Assembly: GCA_038065335.1 (NCBI GenBank) | Contig: JBBTRD010000033.1 | Location: 1 to 8,028, forward strand | Direction of reading: 5' to 3' | Length of the DNA: 8,028 nt | Source: 2-01-FULL-41-21 sp038065335 | GTDB lineage: Bacteria > Patescibacteriota > Minisyncoccia > 2-02-FULL-40-12 > GWA2-44-9 | In this document: one piece after another, positions 1-6,681 of the stretch | Numbering within the stretch: the first letter of the stretch is position 1 | Layout of the letters: every line of letters begins with the position of its first letter | Translations under genes and position numbers: made by a program | The notes under the pieces: generated by a model | Told to the model about the DNA's origin: nothing | What the model saw: only the letters and a program-made list of their open reading frames with translations | Database searches by the model: none

Positions 1-69
1 TTTGTGTTAAATGAGGCGACCGGATGGTAATCCGCGTAGCGTTAGTGATGGAGGGGATATGGCGAGCGA

Positions 70-531
70 TTATTTCACTTCGAGTATTTTGTACTGCTCT
101 ACGCCCTTTGGGGTGCGGACTTCGACGGTGTCGCCCTTTTTGTGGCCAAGAAAAACCTTGCCGAGAGGAGATTCGTTGGAGATGAATCCGGCGCTGGGAT
201 TTGATTCGGTGACACCGACAATAACAAACTGCTGGGGGCCCTTGCCGGCATCGGCCGTAACAGTAGAACCAACGATAATAACCCCGCCGGATTTACTACC
301 ATCGGAGATAATGACGACATTTTCGAGGATTTGACGGATTTCTTCGATGCGACCTTCATTGACGGATTGGGCCTCTTTGGCGGCGTCAAATTCGGCATTT
401 TCGGACAAATCGCCCTGCTCTTTGGCTTCCTTGATTCGATTAGCGATTTCCGGACGCAAAACATTAGTCCGCTCCAGAAGTTCGTTCTTGAGTTTTTCTA
501 AACCTTCCTTGCTAAAATATTGGTTGGGCAT
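70..531 (-). CDS. greA: Transcription elongation factor GreA
   Basis: GreA binds the RNA polymerase secondary channel and stimulates cleavage of backtracked transcripts so that stalled complexes can resume. The 153-residue product is close to the usual length of about 158. Residues 1-75 form the N-terminal coiled coil; its tip carries GDLSENAEFDAAKE with the acidic pair Asp41 and Glu44 that helps hold the catalytic Mg2+ in the polymerase active site. Residues 80-153 match the C-terminal FKBP-like domain, including SNESPLGKVFLGHKKGD (about 118-134). The ATG at 531 gives the normal N-terminus (MPNQYFSKEGLEKL). No Shine-Dalgarno sequence lies upstream; the leader is almost pure A/T. The gene is 106 nt downstream of PBP2 and has its own promoter at 573-602, so it is probably transcribed at least partly on its own. 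The identification is secure. Confidence 0.97.
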   Translation of the reverse strand: MPNQYFSKEGLEKLKNELLERTNVLRPEIANRIKEAKEQGDLSENAEFDAAKEAQSVNEGRIEEIRQILENVVIISDGSKSGGVIIVGSTVTADAGKGPQQFVIVGVTESNPSAGFISNESPLGKVFLGHKKGDTVEVRTPKGVEQYKILEVK

Positions 532-540
532 ATTGTTATC

Positions 541-633
541 TAAAAATTAAAATCTAAAATCTAAAAAATTGTATTATATGTATATCATAATAAACCTTTC
601 AATACAAGGCTTTGCTGTATATTTTAGTTTTTA
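541..633. repeat. AT-rich imperfect inverted repeat in the PBP2-greA gap
   Basis: TAAAAATTAAAATCTA at 541-556 is complementary to 618-633 at 14 of 16 positions, with 61 nt between the arms. It nearly fills the gap between the PBP2 stop and the greA start and encloses the greA promoter. In a read-through transcript it could form a weak A-U stem. Both arms are low-complexity, so chance complementarity is quite possible. Confidence 0.3.
573..602 (-). promoter_or_regulatory. Sigma70-like promoter for greA
   Basis: On the minus strand a -35 box TTGAAA (602-597, 5/6 to consensus) is followed after 18 nt by a perfect -10 box TATAAT (578-573). It points at greA, predicting a start near 566 and a 5' leader of about 35 nt. 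That leader contains three copies of TTTAGAT and no ribosome binding site. Box match, spacing and position between two genes all support the call; the start site is inferred. Confidence 0.7.
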
Positions 634-637
634 CATT

Positions 638-2515
638 TTATTTTTTATTTTCCGGATTAAAATACCATTTCAAGATATTGTTGGCGGCGCGAATGGCTAA
701 GCCCTCTTCGGTGGGATTTTCCACTAATATCGTCATGGCAATCTCGGGATGGTCGAACGGCGCGAAAACAGTGAAGAGGGAGTTAATTTGCTGATTATTA
801 ATGACCTGGGTCGTCCCGGTCTTGGCCCCGGCCGTAACCGGTAAATCTTTCAAAAGAGTGGCCGTGCCGGACAAAATAGTTTCGCGCATATCATCTTTTA
901 CGATGGCTAGATTTTTGTCATTGAAAGGCAGTTTTCCGAGAGATTTGGATTCAAAAGTTTGGACGGTATTTTTATCATTATCGACGATTCGACTGGCTAC
1001 GCGGGGCTGGTACATTATGCCGCCATTCGCGACGGCGGACAGATAAGTATTGAGCCAAAGAGGCGTGACCGATAAATCCCCTTGGCCAACTGAAATATTG
1101 TAGGTGTCGCCTTGATACCACGACTCACCCCGAGTCTGTTTCTTCCAATCGGGCGTCGGCACAAAACCATGGCCCTCGCCGGGTAAATCAACGCCTAAAA
1201 TTTTGTCAACAAAACTTGTTTTAAAATACTGGACCATCCTGTTGATGCCGAGACCGACGATATTTCCAAATCCCCCGCCTACTGTCGCGAAGAAAACATT
1301 GCAAGAATTAGCAATCGACCGACGCAAATTAAACGAACCGTAATCCGATCGCCAATTATTAAAAATGTAAGTCTCATCAGGATTGAATGGGTTGGGAATG
1401 GAAATACTAACACAATCCTGAATCGTCGTCTTCGGCGTAATCACACGCTCCTCTAGGCCCATCAAACCCATCAACGGTTTAATGGTGGAACCGGGATTAT
1501 AAATACCGCTCACCACTCGATTAAATAAAGGCCGAGCCTTGTTTTCAAATATTGACGCGTATTCAGCTGGAGACAAACCATTGGAAAAAACATTATTATC
1601 AAATCCCGGGAAACTGACCATTGCTAGAACCGCGCCCGTTTGGGGGTTTTGAACAATCGCCGCTCCGCGGGACAAACCAACGCTCACCAAAACACTGCGT
1701 AACTCATTATAAACATGTTCTTGGAGATCGGCATCAACGTTTAAAACAACATTGCCGCCATTCTTGGCCTCGACATTTATCGTACGGGTTGTGTCGCCAA
1801 AAAATATCTGGCCATGTTCACCCCGCAGTGTCGATTCATATTGAGCTTCAATACCGAGCCGGCCAACCACATCAGTAGCCGTGTAATATGAATCATTAGC
1901 GAGGTCATCTTTATTGACTTTGCCGATATATCCAAGCACCGTTGAAAATTCCGGTCCCTTAATATAGACGCGCTGAATGTCGGGAATAATATAGACGCCA
2001 GAAACCTTGAGCCCTTGAATCGCTAAAATCTGATCTTTCTGAAGATTATCGGCGATGGAAAAAATATTCACCCGCTGAATCTCGTCATTAAGTTTAGTGA
2101 CGAGAACTTCAACGCTCATGCCTAAAGCGACGCTAAGTTGATCCAGTTTAAGCGTCCCGTCATTTAAAGCTATTTTTAATTCTTTGGAAACACCAACCAC
2201 GTCAAATTGAGGAACATTTTTAACTAACGGCCGGCCGTTCTGATCAAAAATAATTCCTCGAGCTGGCGGAATAGAAAAACTAGCGGAACGATTCTGAAAA
2301 GCCAGACTTGAATAATAGGAGTAATGGACGACGCTCAAATTGGCGCTCACTAGAAAGATTGCCCCCAACACGCCCGCGACGCCCCAAAATATTATTTTGA
2401 AGACCGTGGGCCGAATGGGCCGTTCAATGTTTGAAAACGCGCTATTATCATCCAGAAGAGTTTCTTCAGGCGTAACAACATCGTCTTCAGTATGAATATA
2501 ATATTTTTTAGGCAT
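638..2515 (-). CDS. mrdA: Penicillin-binding protein 2 (class B, elongation-specific transpeptidase)
   Basis: This is a membrane-anchored D,D-transpeptidase that cross-links peptidoglycan during cell elongation, normally together with RodA and MreBCD. The product is 625 residues, close to the family's roughly 600-650. An acidic cytoplasmic tail (1-36) precedes one membrane segment (about 38-62). The pedestal domain begins with PARGIIFDQNGRPL (84-97). The transpeptidase domain carries all three active-site motifs: STIK at 343-346 (nucleophile Ser343, Lys346), SCN at 404-406 and KTG at 565-567. The GVDLPGE stretch (441-447) is also typical. The ATG at 2515 is used because it gives the normal tail and membrane anchor. 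The 20 nt before it are one arm of an inverted repeat rather than a ribosome binding site. The gene follows mreD as expected for a shape operon, but the usual tight junction is interrupted by the 136-bp element at 2516-2651. rodA does not follow; greA does. Confidence 0.96.
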   Translation of the reverse strand: MPKKYYIHTEDDVVTPEETLLDDNSAFSNIERPIRPTVFKIIFWGVAGVLGAIFLVSANLSVVHYSYYSSLAFQNRSASFSIPPARGIIFDQNGRPLVKNVPQFDVVGVSKELKIALNDGTLKLDQLSVALGMSVEVLVTKLNDEIQRVNIFSIADNLQKDQILAIQGLKVSGVYIIPDIQRVYIKGPEFSTVLGYIGKVNKDDLANDSYYTATDVVGRLGIEAQYESTLRGEHGQIFFGDTTRTINVEAKNGGNVVLNVDADLQEHVYNELRSVLVSVGLSRGAAIVQNPQTGAVLAMVSFPGFDNNVFSNGLSPAEYASIFENKARPLFNRVVSGIYNPGSTIKPLMGLMGLEERVITPKTTIQDCVSISIPNPFNPDETYIFNNWRSDYGSFNLRRSIANSCNVFFATVGGGFGNIVGLGINRMVQYFKTSFVDKILGVDLPGEGHGFVPTPDWKKQTRGESWYQGDTYNISVGQGDLSVTPLWLNTYLSAVANGGIMYQPRVASRIVDNDKNTVQTFESKSLGKLPFNDKNLAIVKDDMRETILSGTATLLKDLPVTAGAKTGTTQVINNQQINSLFTVFAPFDHPEIAMTILVENPTEEGLAIRAANNILKWYFNPENKK

Positions 2516-2651
2516 CCGGGTAGTAGAAATTCGACCTGCGCTTTTGGTTTTTATGCCTCAATACGTTTTATCGAATATCTATGGAAAATGTGATTATGCC
2601 AAATATTTAACTTAAGCGCCAGAAAAACCTAGTCGAATTTTCACTACCCGG
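2516..2651 (-). mobile_element. 136-bp inverted-repeat element (MITE-like), copy 1, between mreD and PBP2
   Basis: The ends are 20-bp inverted repeats, 2516-2535 and 2632-2651, matching 18/20 with both mismatches adjacent at arm positions 10-11; as minus-strand RNA one becomes a G-U pair. A second stem, 2538-2543 with 2614-2619 (GCGCTT/AAGCGC), lies just inside. The element is flanked on both sides by CAT (2513-2515 and 2652-2654), like a 3-bp target duplication. Its sequence supplies the last codon and the TAG stop of mreD, and it ends one base before the PBP2 ATG. Deleting it with one CAT gives AATGCCTAA, where mreD stops at TAA and PBP2 starts at the internal ATG. The element at 7765-7898 shares length, arm layout and an internal 18-bp block (2607-2624, 16/18). 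A poor internal promoter for PBP2 (TTGGCA at 2602-2597, GATATT at 2579-2574, 17-nt spacer) may exist. No transposase is encoded, so this would be non-autonomous; a conserved structured RNA is the alternative. Confidence 0.62.
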
Positions 2652-3162
2652 CATTTCGTGAAAAATAAATGAAACGAAAAACAAAAAAGGTGATGGCAAA
2701 CTCAACTGCGACAATACTCAATATTGCCGGCGAGAGAAAAATATCAAAAAACATTGCTGTTAATTCCGATTCGTAAACAAAATGAATGATCATCCACGAC
2801 ACGCCTTCTCCAAAAGCAAAAAGACCCAGACCGAGTAATATAAACGGCGCGAGCGCGACAAGAGAATCATTTTCATTCATTGATTTCAGATTTAAGAATT
2901 GATTTAAAAGATGCCAGACCCAAGCCATCGCTAACCATGCCCCGATAATGGTCCCGAAATATGTTCCAATAATCAGCTCGGTTATACCGGCGAAGATTAT
3001 TCCCAGACCAATCACCCAACGATGAACACCAAAAGTTATTGCCAAAACCGACAATAATACCATTATACCAAAGCCGGATGGTAAGCCGGTCAGCGCCGGA
3101 AACACAATACCGTCGGCAATAAATACAACAAACCAGACACCGATAATGGCAAGATGCCTCAT
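2644..3162 (-). CDS. mreD: Rod shape-determining protein MreD
   Basis: MreD is the small integral membrane partner of MreC in the elongasome. The 172-residue product fits the usual size (about 160-180). It is hydrophobic throughout, with likely membrane segments near residues 4-24, 29-46, 48-66, 68-89, 101-125 and 138-166. MreD sequences are poorly conserved, so the name rests on topology, length and position directly after mreC. The start ATG at 3162 overlaps the mreC stop as ATGA, which indicates translational coupling. The stop TAG (2646-2644) and the last glycine codon lie inside the adjoining inverted-repeat element; without it the protein would end one residue earlier, at ...SRNA. Confidence 0.85.
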   Translation of the reverse strand: MRHLAIIGVWFVVFIADGIVFPALTGLPSGFGIMVLLSVLAITFGVHRWVIGLGIIFAGITELIIGTYFGTIIGAWLAMAWVWHLLNQFLNLKSMNENDSLVALAPFILLGLGLFAFGEGVSWMIIHFVYESELTAMFFDIFLSPAILSIVAVEFAITFFVFRFIYFSRNAG

Positions 3163-3944
3163 GGTTGGACAACGACGACGGAGCCTTGGCCGGGCTGAAT
3201 CGAAGGACTAATATTTACCTTTTTAAAAAGCTGGGTATCGTTATTTTCGACTCGTCGAACAATTCCAATTATCAAACCGGCTGGAATCAAATCGTCCCCC
3301 GTCGTCACAATGGTATCCCCTTCCGAAATAATATCAGCTTGCGTCACCAACTCAAAATTCAGACCGTCAGCCAACGCGCCGCGCGCGATACCGCTGGTCT
3401 GACCGTTCAACACTCGACCGGTAACTGAAAAATTGGAATCAGTCATGAGCATCACGCGGGACGAAGTTGAAAAAACTACAACCACCTTTCCAATAAGCTC
3501 ACCGGCCGGCGAAATAACGGTTTGACCAGCCATAACCCCATTCGTCGAACCCTTATTAATTAAGGCCCGGTAACCGTCCGGCGCGAAAGAAATATTAAAT
3601 ATGCCCGCCGGCAATAAAGTCTTTTTTAAACGAGCGGCTAAACCGGCTGTTTTTTTGAGAGTCTCGTTTTCGATTTGCAGAGATTCGATGACTGCCGTGG
3701 TTGAAACATAATGGGCCATCAAATCACGAAGTCGAGCGTTCTCGACCGATAAATCTTTCCATTGTTTTATATATCCAAACCACTCTCGAACTTGACCAGC
3801 CGCATCAAACAACGAAACACCCGCGGATATGCTTGGCGCGTATTGGCGACGCACCGCATGAAGCGTGACAATATTTAACACCATCAGTATGGCCAATACC
3901 GCCATGGCGCCGAATAAAAATTTAGAAATACTCTTATCACGCAT
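3159..3944 (-). CDS. mreC: Rod shape-determining protein MreC
   Basis: MreC is a bitopic membrane protein that links cytoplasmic MreB filaments to PBP2 and MreD and is thought to activate the PBP2-RodA synthase. The 261-residue product starts with a short basic cytoplasmic tail, then one membrane segment (about 9-30). A coiled coil follows (about 62-108, with the register SVENARLRDL and ESLQIENETLKK), and then the beta-rich MreC core (about 112-260), with NKGSTNGVMAGQTVISPAGELIGKV-type strands near 130-154 and GDDLIPAGLIIGIV at 216-229. It is shorter than E. coli MreC (367) but close to Gram-positive versions. The ATG at 3944 is 3 nt after the mreB stop, with no Shine-Dalgarno sequence, so coupling to mreB translation is likely. 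The stop overlaps mreD. Confidence 0.93.
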   Translation of the reverse strand: MRDKSISKFLFGAMAVLAILMVLNIVTLHAVRRQYAPSISAGVSLFDAAGQVREWFGYIKQWKDLSVENARLRDLMAHYVSTTAVIESLQIENETLKKTAGLAARLKKTLLPAGIFNISFAPDGYRALINKGSTNGVMAGQTVISPAGELIGKVVVVFSTSSRVMLMTDSNFSVTGRVLNGQTSGIARGALADGLNFELVTQADIISEGDTIVTTGDDLIPAGLIIGIVRRVENNDTQLFKKVNISPSIQPGQGSVVVVQP

Positions 3945-3947
3945 TTT

Positions 3948-4997
3948 TTAGAAGAAATTATCGCTTTGGGTAGACAGGAGCATTGGTCGAAGCTCATCAA
4001 GATGCTCCAAAACAAACCCGCAACCCCGCGCTACCGCCGTCAATGGATCATCCACAATTTTAACCTCCAACTTCGTTTCATGAGCAATCAACTCGTCAAA
4101 GCCTTTCAAAAGCGCGCCCCCGCCAGCGAGAAAAATATGGCGATTCACTAAATCAGCCGTCAGTTCCGGCGGGGTTTCTTCAATCGTGTTTTTGATGGCC
4201 GTGACGATACTTTTAACCGATCGATAGATGGCCGTCCGAATTTCTTCTGAAGTAACCGCGAGCTCTTTTGGCAATCCGGAAACCAAATCTCGACCCCGGA
4301 CTCGGCCTTCAATCTCTTCGGCCAGAGGATAGGCGGAACCCAGATGAATTTTTAAATTTTCGGCCGTCGCTTCGCCAATCAGCAAGTTACGTTCTTGGCG
4401 CAGATAACGCAGAATATCGTCAGTGAGCTTGTCGCCGGCAATTCGAAGAGAGCGCGAAGCGATTATTCCGCCCATCGAAATTACCGCCACTTCGGTCGTC
4501 CCGCCACCCATATCAACGATGACATTGGCCACGGCCTCTTGGACCGGTAAACGCGCGCCAATCGCCGCGGCCATCGGCTCTTCAATCAAATATACTTCTC
4601 GCGCGCCGGCGCTGTAAGTTGCGTCTTCCACCGCCCGTTTTTCCACTTCCGTTACTCCTGACGGGACGCCGATCACGACCCGCGGTCGCGGTAATAAAGC
4701 AAATCGACCTTGATGGACCTTGTCAATAAAATACTTGAGCATCTGTTCGGTTACTTCAAAATCTGAAACAACGCCATTCACCAGCGGGCGGGTAACGGTA
4801 ATATAGCCCGGCGTTCGGCCAACCATCGTCCGAGCTTGAGTGCCAATTGCTAGAATTTTTCCGGTTTTTTGATTTAAAGCGACGATCGACGGTTCGTTGA
4901 TTGTAATCCCTTTGCCATGAACATAAACCAAAGTATTGGCCGTTCCCAGGTCAATACCGATATCTTGCGACCAAAAACTAAAAAGCTTGTTTAGCAC
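3948..4997 (-). CDS. mreB: Cell shape-determining actin homologue MreB
   Basis: MreB is the bacterial actin whose membrane-bound filaments orient the elongation machinery. The product has 349 residues, matching E. coli (347). The N-terminal MLNKLFSFW stretch resembles the membrane-binding amphipathic segment. The nucleotide site is complete: phosphate-1 DLGTANT (16-22), phosphate-2 DMGGGTTE (162-169), connecting region EEPMAAAIG (139-147) and adenosine motif LAGGGALLKGF (290-300). The start is GTG at 4997; an in-frame TAG lies a short distance upstream and no other start gives the N-terminal segment. The bases before it (CTTTTCCCC) contain no ribosome binding site. It lies 88 nt after proS, a gap in which I found no strong promoter or terminator. 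Confidence 0.97.
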   Translation of the reverse strand: MLNKLFSFWSQDIGIDLGTANTLVYVHGKGITINEPSIVALNQKTGKILAIGTQARTMVGRTPGYITVTRPLVNGVVSDFEVTEQMLKYFIDKVHQGRFALLPRPRVVIGVPSGVTEVEKRAVEDATYSAGAREVYLIEEPMAAAIGARLPVQEAVANVIVDMGGGTTEVAVISMGGIIASRSLRIAGDKLTDDILRYLRQERNLLIGEATAENLKIHLGSAYPLAEEIEGRVRGRDLVSGLPKELAVTSEEIRTAIYRSVKSIVTAIKNTIEETPPELTADLVNRHIFLAGGGALLKGFDELIAHETKLEVKIVDDPLTAVARGCGFVLEHLDELRPMLLSTQSDNFF

Positions 4998-5085
4998 GGG
5001 GAAAAGAGTTAAATCCGATACTCTAGGATAGCAGAAAAATACCAGAAAACAACCCCAACTAAAGCATCAGGAAAAGATAAAAAGA

Positions 5086-6546
5086 TTAGTAGGCTTGGGC
5101 GAAGAGCCACTTATGAATGGCTGGTTGACCGCAATGGACACAAGGTGTGTCAGAGAGGACTTCTTGAATACGATCCAGTTCGAGACAGCGAGTGCCGGCT
5201 TTAGTTTCTTCTTTGATAATCGCTTCGCAGGATGCTTCCTCGCACCACGGCGCGCGGATAAACATTTTCTTTTCAGTCATGATTGATTTGAATTCAGTCC
5301 AAGTCGAGACTTCGGTCGTTAAAGCATCTCGAGACTGTTCGGATTTTTTGAACAAATCTTTTTGAATGGTTTCGAGCAAGGCTGGCACTTCCAGCGCCAG
5401 TAAATCGACGCTCGTTTCATGCTTCGCAAAATTATCGCGTCGGACAAGCGTGGCTGTTTTTGCTTCTAACTCTTTACCGCCAACTTCAAGGCGTAATGGC
5501 ACTCCTTTTAATTCCCAGTCGTTAATTCGAAAACCGAGCGTCTTGCGAAAATCAACATCGGAAACAACCCGCACACCCGCGTCTTTAAGTATTTTATGAA
5601 TATAACCAACATAAGTGGCTACTTTTTCTTCTATTTCTGGACCTTTGCCAGCAATACCGATAATAACGACCTGTTGAGGCGCCACGGCCGGGGGTAAAAC
5701 CAAACCCGAATCATCGCCGTGGACAAAAATCAAACCCCCAATGGCTCGCGTGGAAAGACCCCATGAAGTTTGGTGAGCTAATTTTTTGTTCCCCGCTTCA
5801 TCTAGATATTCAACATTAAAGACTTTGGTGAAATGGTCGGCTAAATAATGAGAAGTAGCTGATTGTAAGGCCTTGCCATCCGGCACGACAATTTCGATAG
5901 AATAAGTTTCAGCGGCGCCGGCGAATTTTTCCGATTGACTCTTCAGACCGACATAGGGCGCGATAGCGTAATGCTCGCGATAAAACTTGGCATACCATTC
6001 CAAAGCCGTCATGACCATGGTCATGGCATCTTGTTTGTCAGAGTGAACCGTGTGGCCCTCTTGCCATAGAAACTCGGAAGTACGCAAAAATGGATAAGTC
6101 CGTTTTTCCCAACGGACAATATTGCACCATTGATTGAGTTTCATGGGTAAATCGCGATGACTCTGAACCCAATCGGCAAACTTTTTGGTAATCACGGTTT
6201 CCGACGTGGGACGAACGGCGATTGGTTCGACCAGTTCTTCCCCGCCCGCGTGAGTCACCACGGCTAGTTCGGGCGAGAATCCGGCGACGTGTTCTTTTTC
6301 TTTTTCAAAAAGACTCATGGGAATAAAGATGGGGAAATAACAATTCTGAACACCGTCTTCTTTAAACCAACCATCAAGCACGGCTTGAGTTTTTTCCCAA
6401 ATCGCGTAACCGTGGGGCTTGATAATCATGCAACCCTTCACATCGGCGTACTCGGCTAAACCCGCCCGTAACACGACATCGTGATACCAATCCGAAATAT
6501 TTTCGGATTTTTTCGTCAACCCCTTTTTTTCGAATATTTTAGACAT
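5086..6546 (-). CDS. proS: Prolyl-tRNA synthetase, archaeal/eukaryotic-type (class II)
   Basis: The enzyme charges tRNA-Pro with proline. At 486 residues it belongs to the short archaeal/Thermus type, which lacks the editing insertion of the E. coli type (about 570). Class II motifs are visible: RPTSE at 112-116, motif 2 RWEKRTYPFLRTSEF (145-159) and motif 3 around GLSTRAIGG...HGDDSGLVLPP (263-286). The anticodon-binding domain covers about 290-395. The C-terminal zinc-binding type domain has Cys435, Cys440, Cys469 and Cys472. The final residue is Tyr486 in the ending FAQAY, matching the family feature in which the C-terminal tyrosine reaches the active site. The ATG at 6546 gives the normal start KKSENISDWYHDVV. 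No Shine-Dalgarno is present. A TAAAAT (6569-6564) could be a -10 box, but no convincing -35 accompanies it. A 107-bp palindromic element ends 22 nt upstream. Confidence 0.97.
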   Translation of the reverse strand: MSKIFEKKGLTKKSENISDWYHDVVLRAGLAEYADVKGCMIIKPHGYAIWEKTQAVLDGWFKEDGVQNCYFPIFIPMSLFEKEKEHVAGFSPELAVVTHAGGEELVEPIAVRPTSETVITKKFADWVQSHRDLPMKLNQWCNIVRWEKRTYPFLRTSEFLWQEGHTVHSDKQDAMTMVMTALEWYAKFYREHYAIAPYVGLKSQSEKFAGAAETYSIEIVVPDGKALQSATSHYLADHFTKVFNVEYLDEAGNKKLAHQTSWGLSTRAIGGLIFVHGDDSGLVLPPAVAPQQVVIIGIAGKGPEIEEKVATYVGYIHKILKDAGVRVVSDVDFRKTLGFRINDWELKGVPLRLEVGGKELEAKTATLVRRDNFAKHETSVDLLALEVPALLETIQKDLFKKSEQSRDALTTEVSTWTEFKSIMTEKKMFIRAPWCEEASCEAIIKEETKAGTRCLELDRIQEVLSDTPCVHCGQPAIHKWLFAQAY

Positions 6547-6568
6547 AAATTACAAAGTGTCTGATTTT

Positions 6569-6675
6569 AACCGATTGGGCCATGCTCTTTGACCCAGTAG
6601 CGGAAGGGGACCCTCTGGGGAAACCGACGGGACTGGTTTCCTGGGTCTGGGGCAAAGAGCATGGCCCAATCGGTT
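6569..6675. repeat. 107-bp palindromic element with perfect 23-bp arms between rseP and proS
   Basis: The arms 6569-6591 and 6653-6675 are perfect inverted repeats of 23 bp (outer end AACCGATTGGGCC). Inside them, 6592-6597 pairs with 6641-6646 (ACCCAG/CTGGGT) and 6620-6625 with 6635-6640 (GAAACC/GGTTTC). A short third hairpin, on the minus-strand RNA only with a G-U pair, is possible at 6604-6615. This gives a branched fold on a long closing stem. It begins 6 nt after the rseP stop. On the plus strand the stem is followed by six T (6674-6679), as in an intrinsic terminator, yet there is no plus-strand gene to end; on the gene strand no T run follows. TTTT flanks both sides and could be a target duplication or coincidence. 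It shares no sequence with the other two elements. Possible roles: small mobile element, rseP 3'-end stabiliser, or proS leader structure. Confidence 0.75.
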
Positions 6676-6681
6676 TTTTAC

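Noticed and set aside
21..34. Small hairpin CGGAT/ATCCG downstream of greA, considered as a terminator
   Set aside because: Only 5 bp, with no T run on the gene strand.
1621..1878. Plus-strand open frame opposite PBP2
   Set aside because: Fully covered by the strongly supported minus-strand PBP2 gene; its translation resembles no protein domain.
5025..5052. TATCCT with TTGTTT as a promoter for mreB in the proS-mreB gap
   Set aside because: Only 4/6 and 3/6 matches with 16-nt spacing; not better than background in an AT-rich gap.
6564..6593. TAAAAT as a -10 box for proS
   Set aside because: The upstream sequence at every reasonable spacing is the palindrome arm and has no TTGACA-like box.
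6569..6675. proS leader as a T-box riboswitch
   Set aside because: No conserved AGGGTGGNACCGCG-like antiterminator segment and no terminator T run on the gene strand.
6653..6679. Stem plus six T read as an intrinsic terminator on the plus strand
   Set aside because: There is no plus-strand gene upstream for it to serve, so the T run may only be the A/T-rich flank; kept as a repeat instead.
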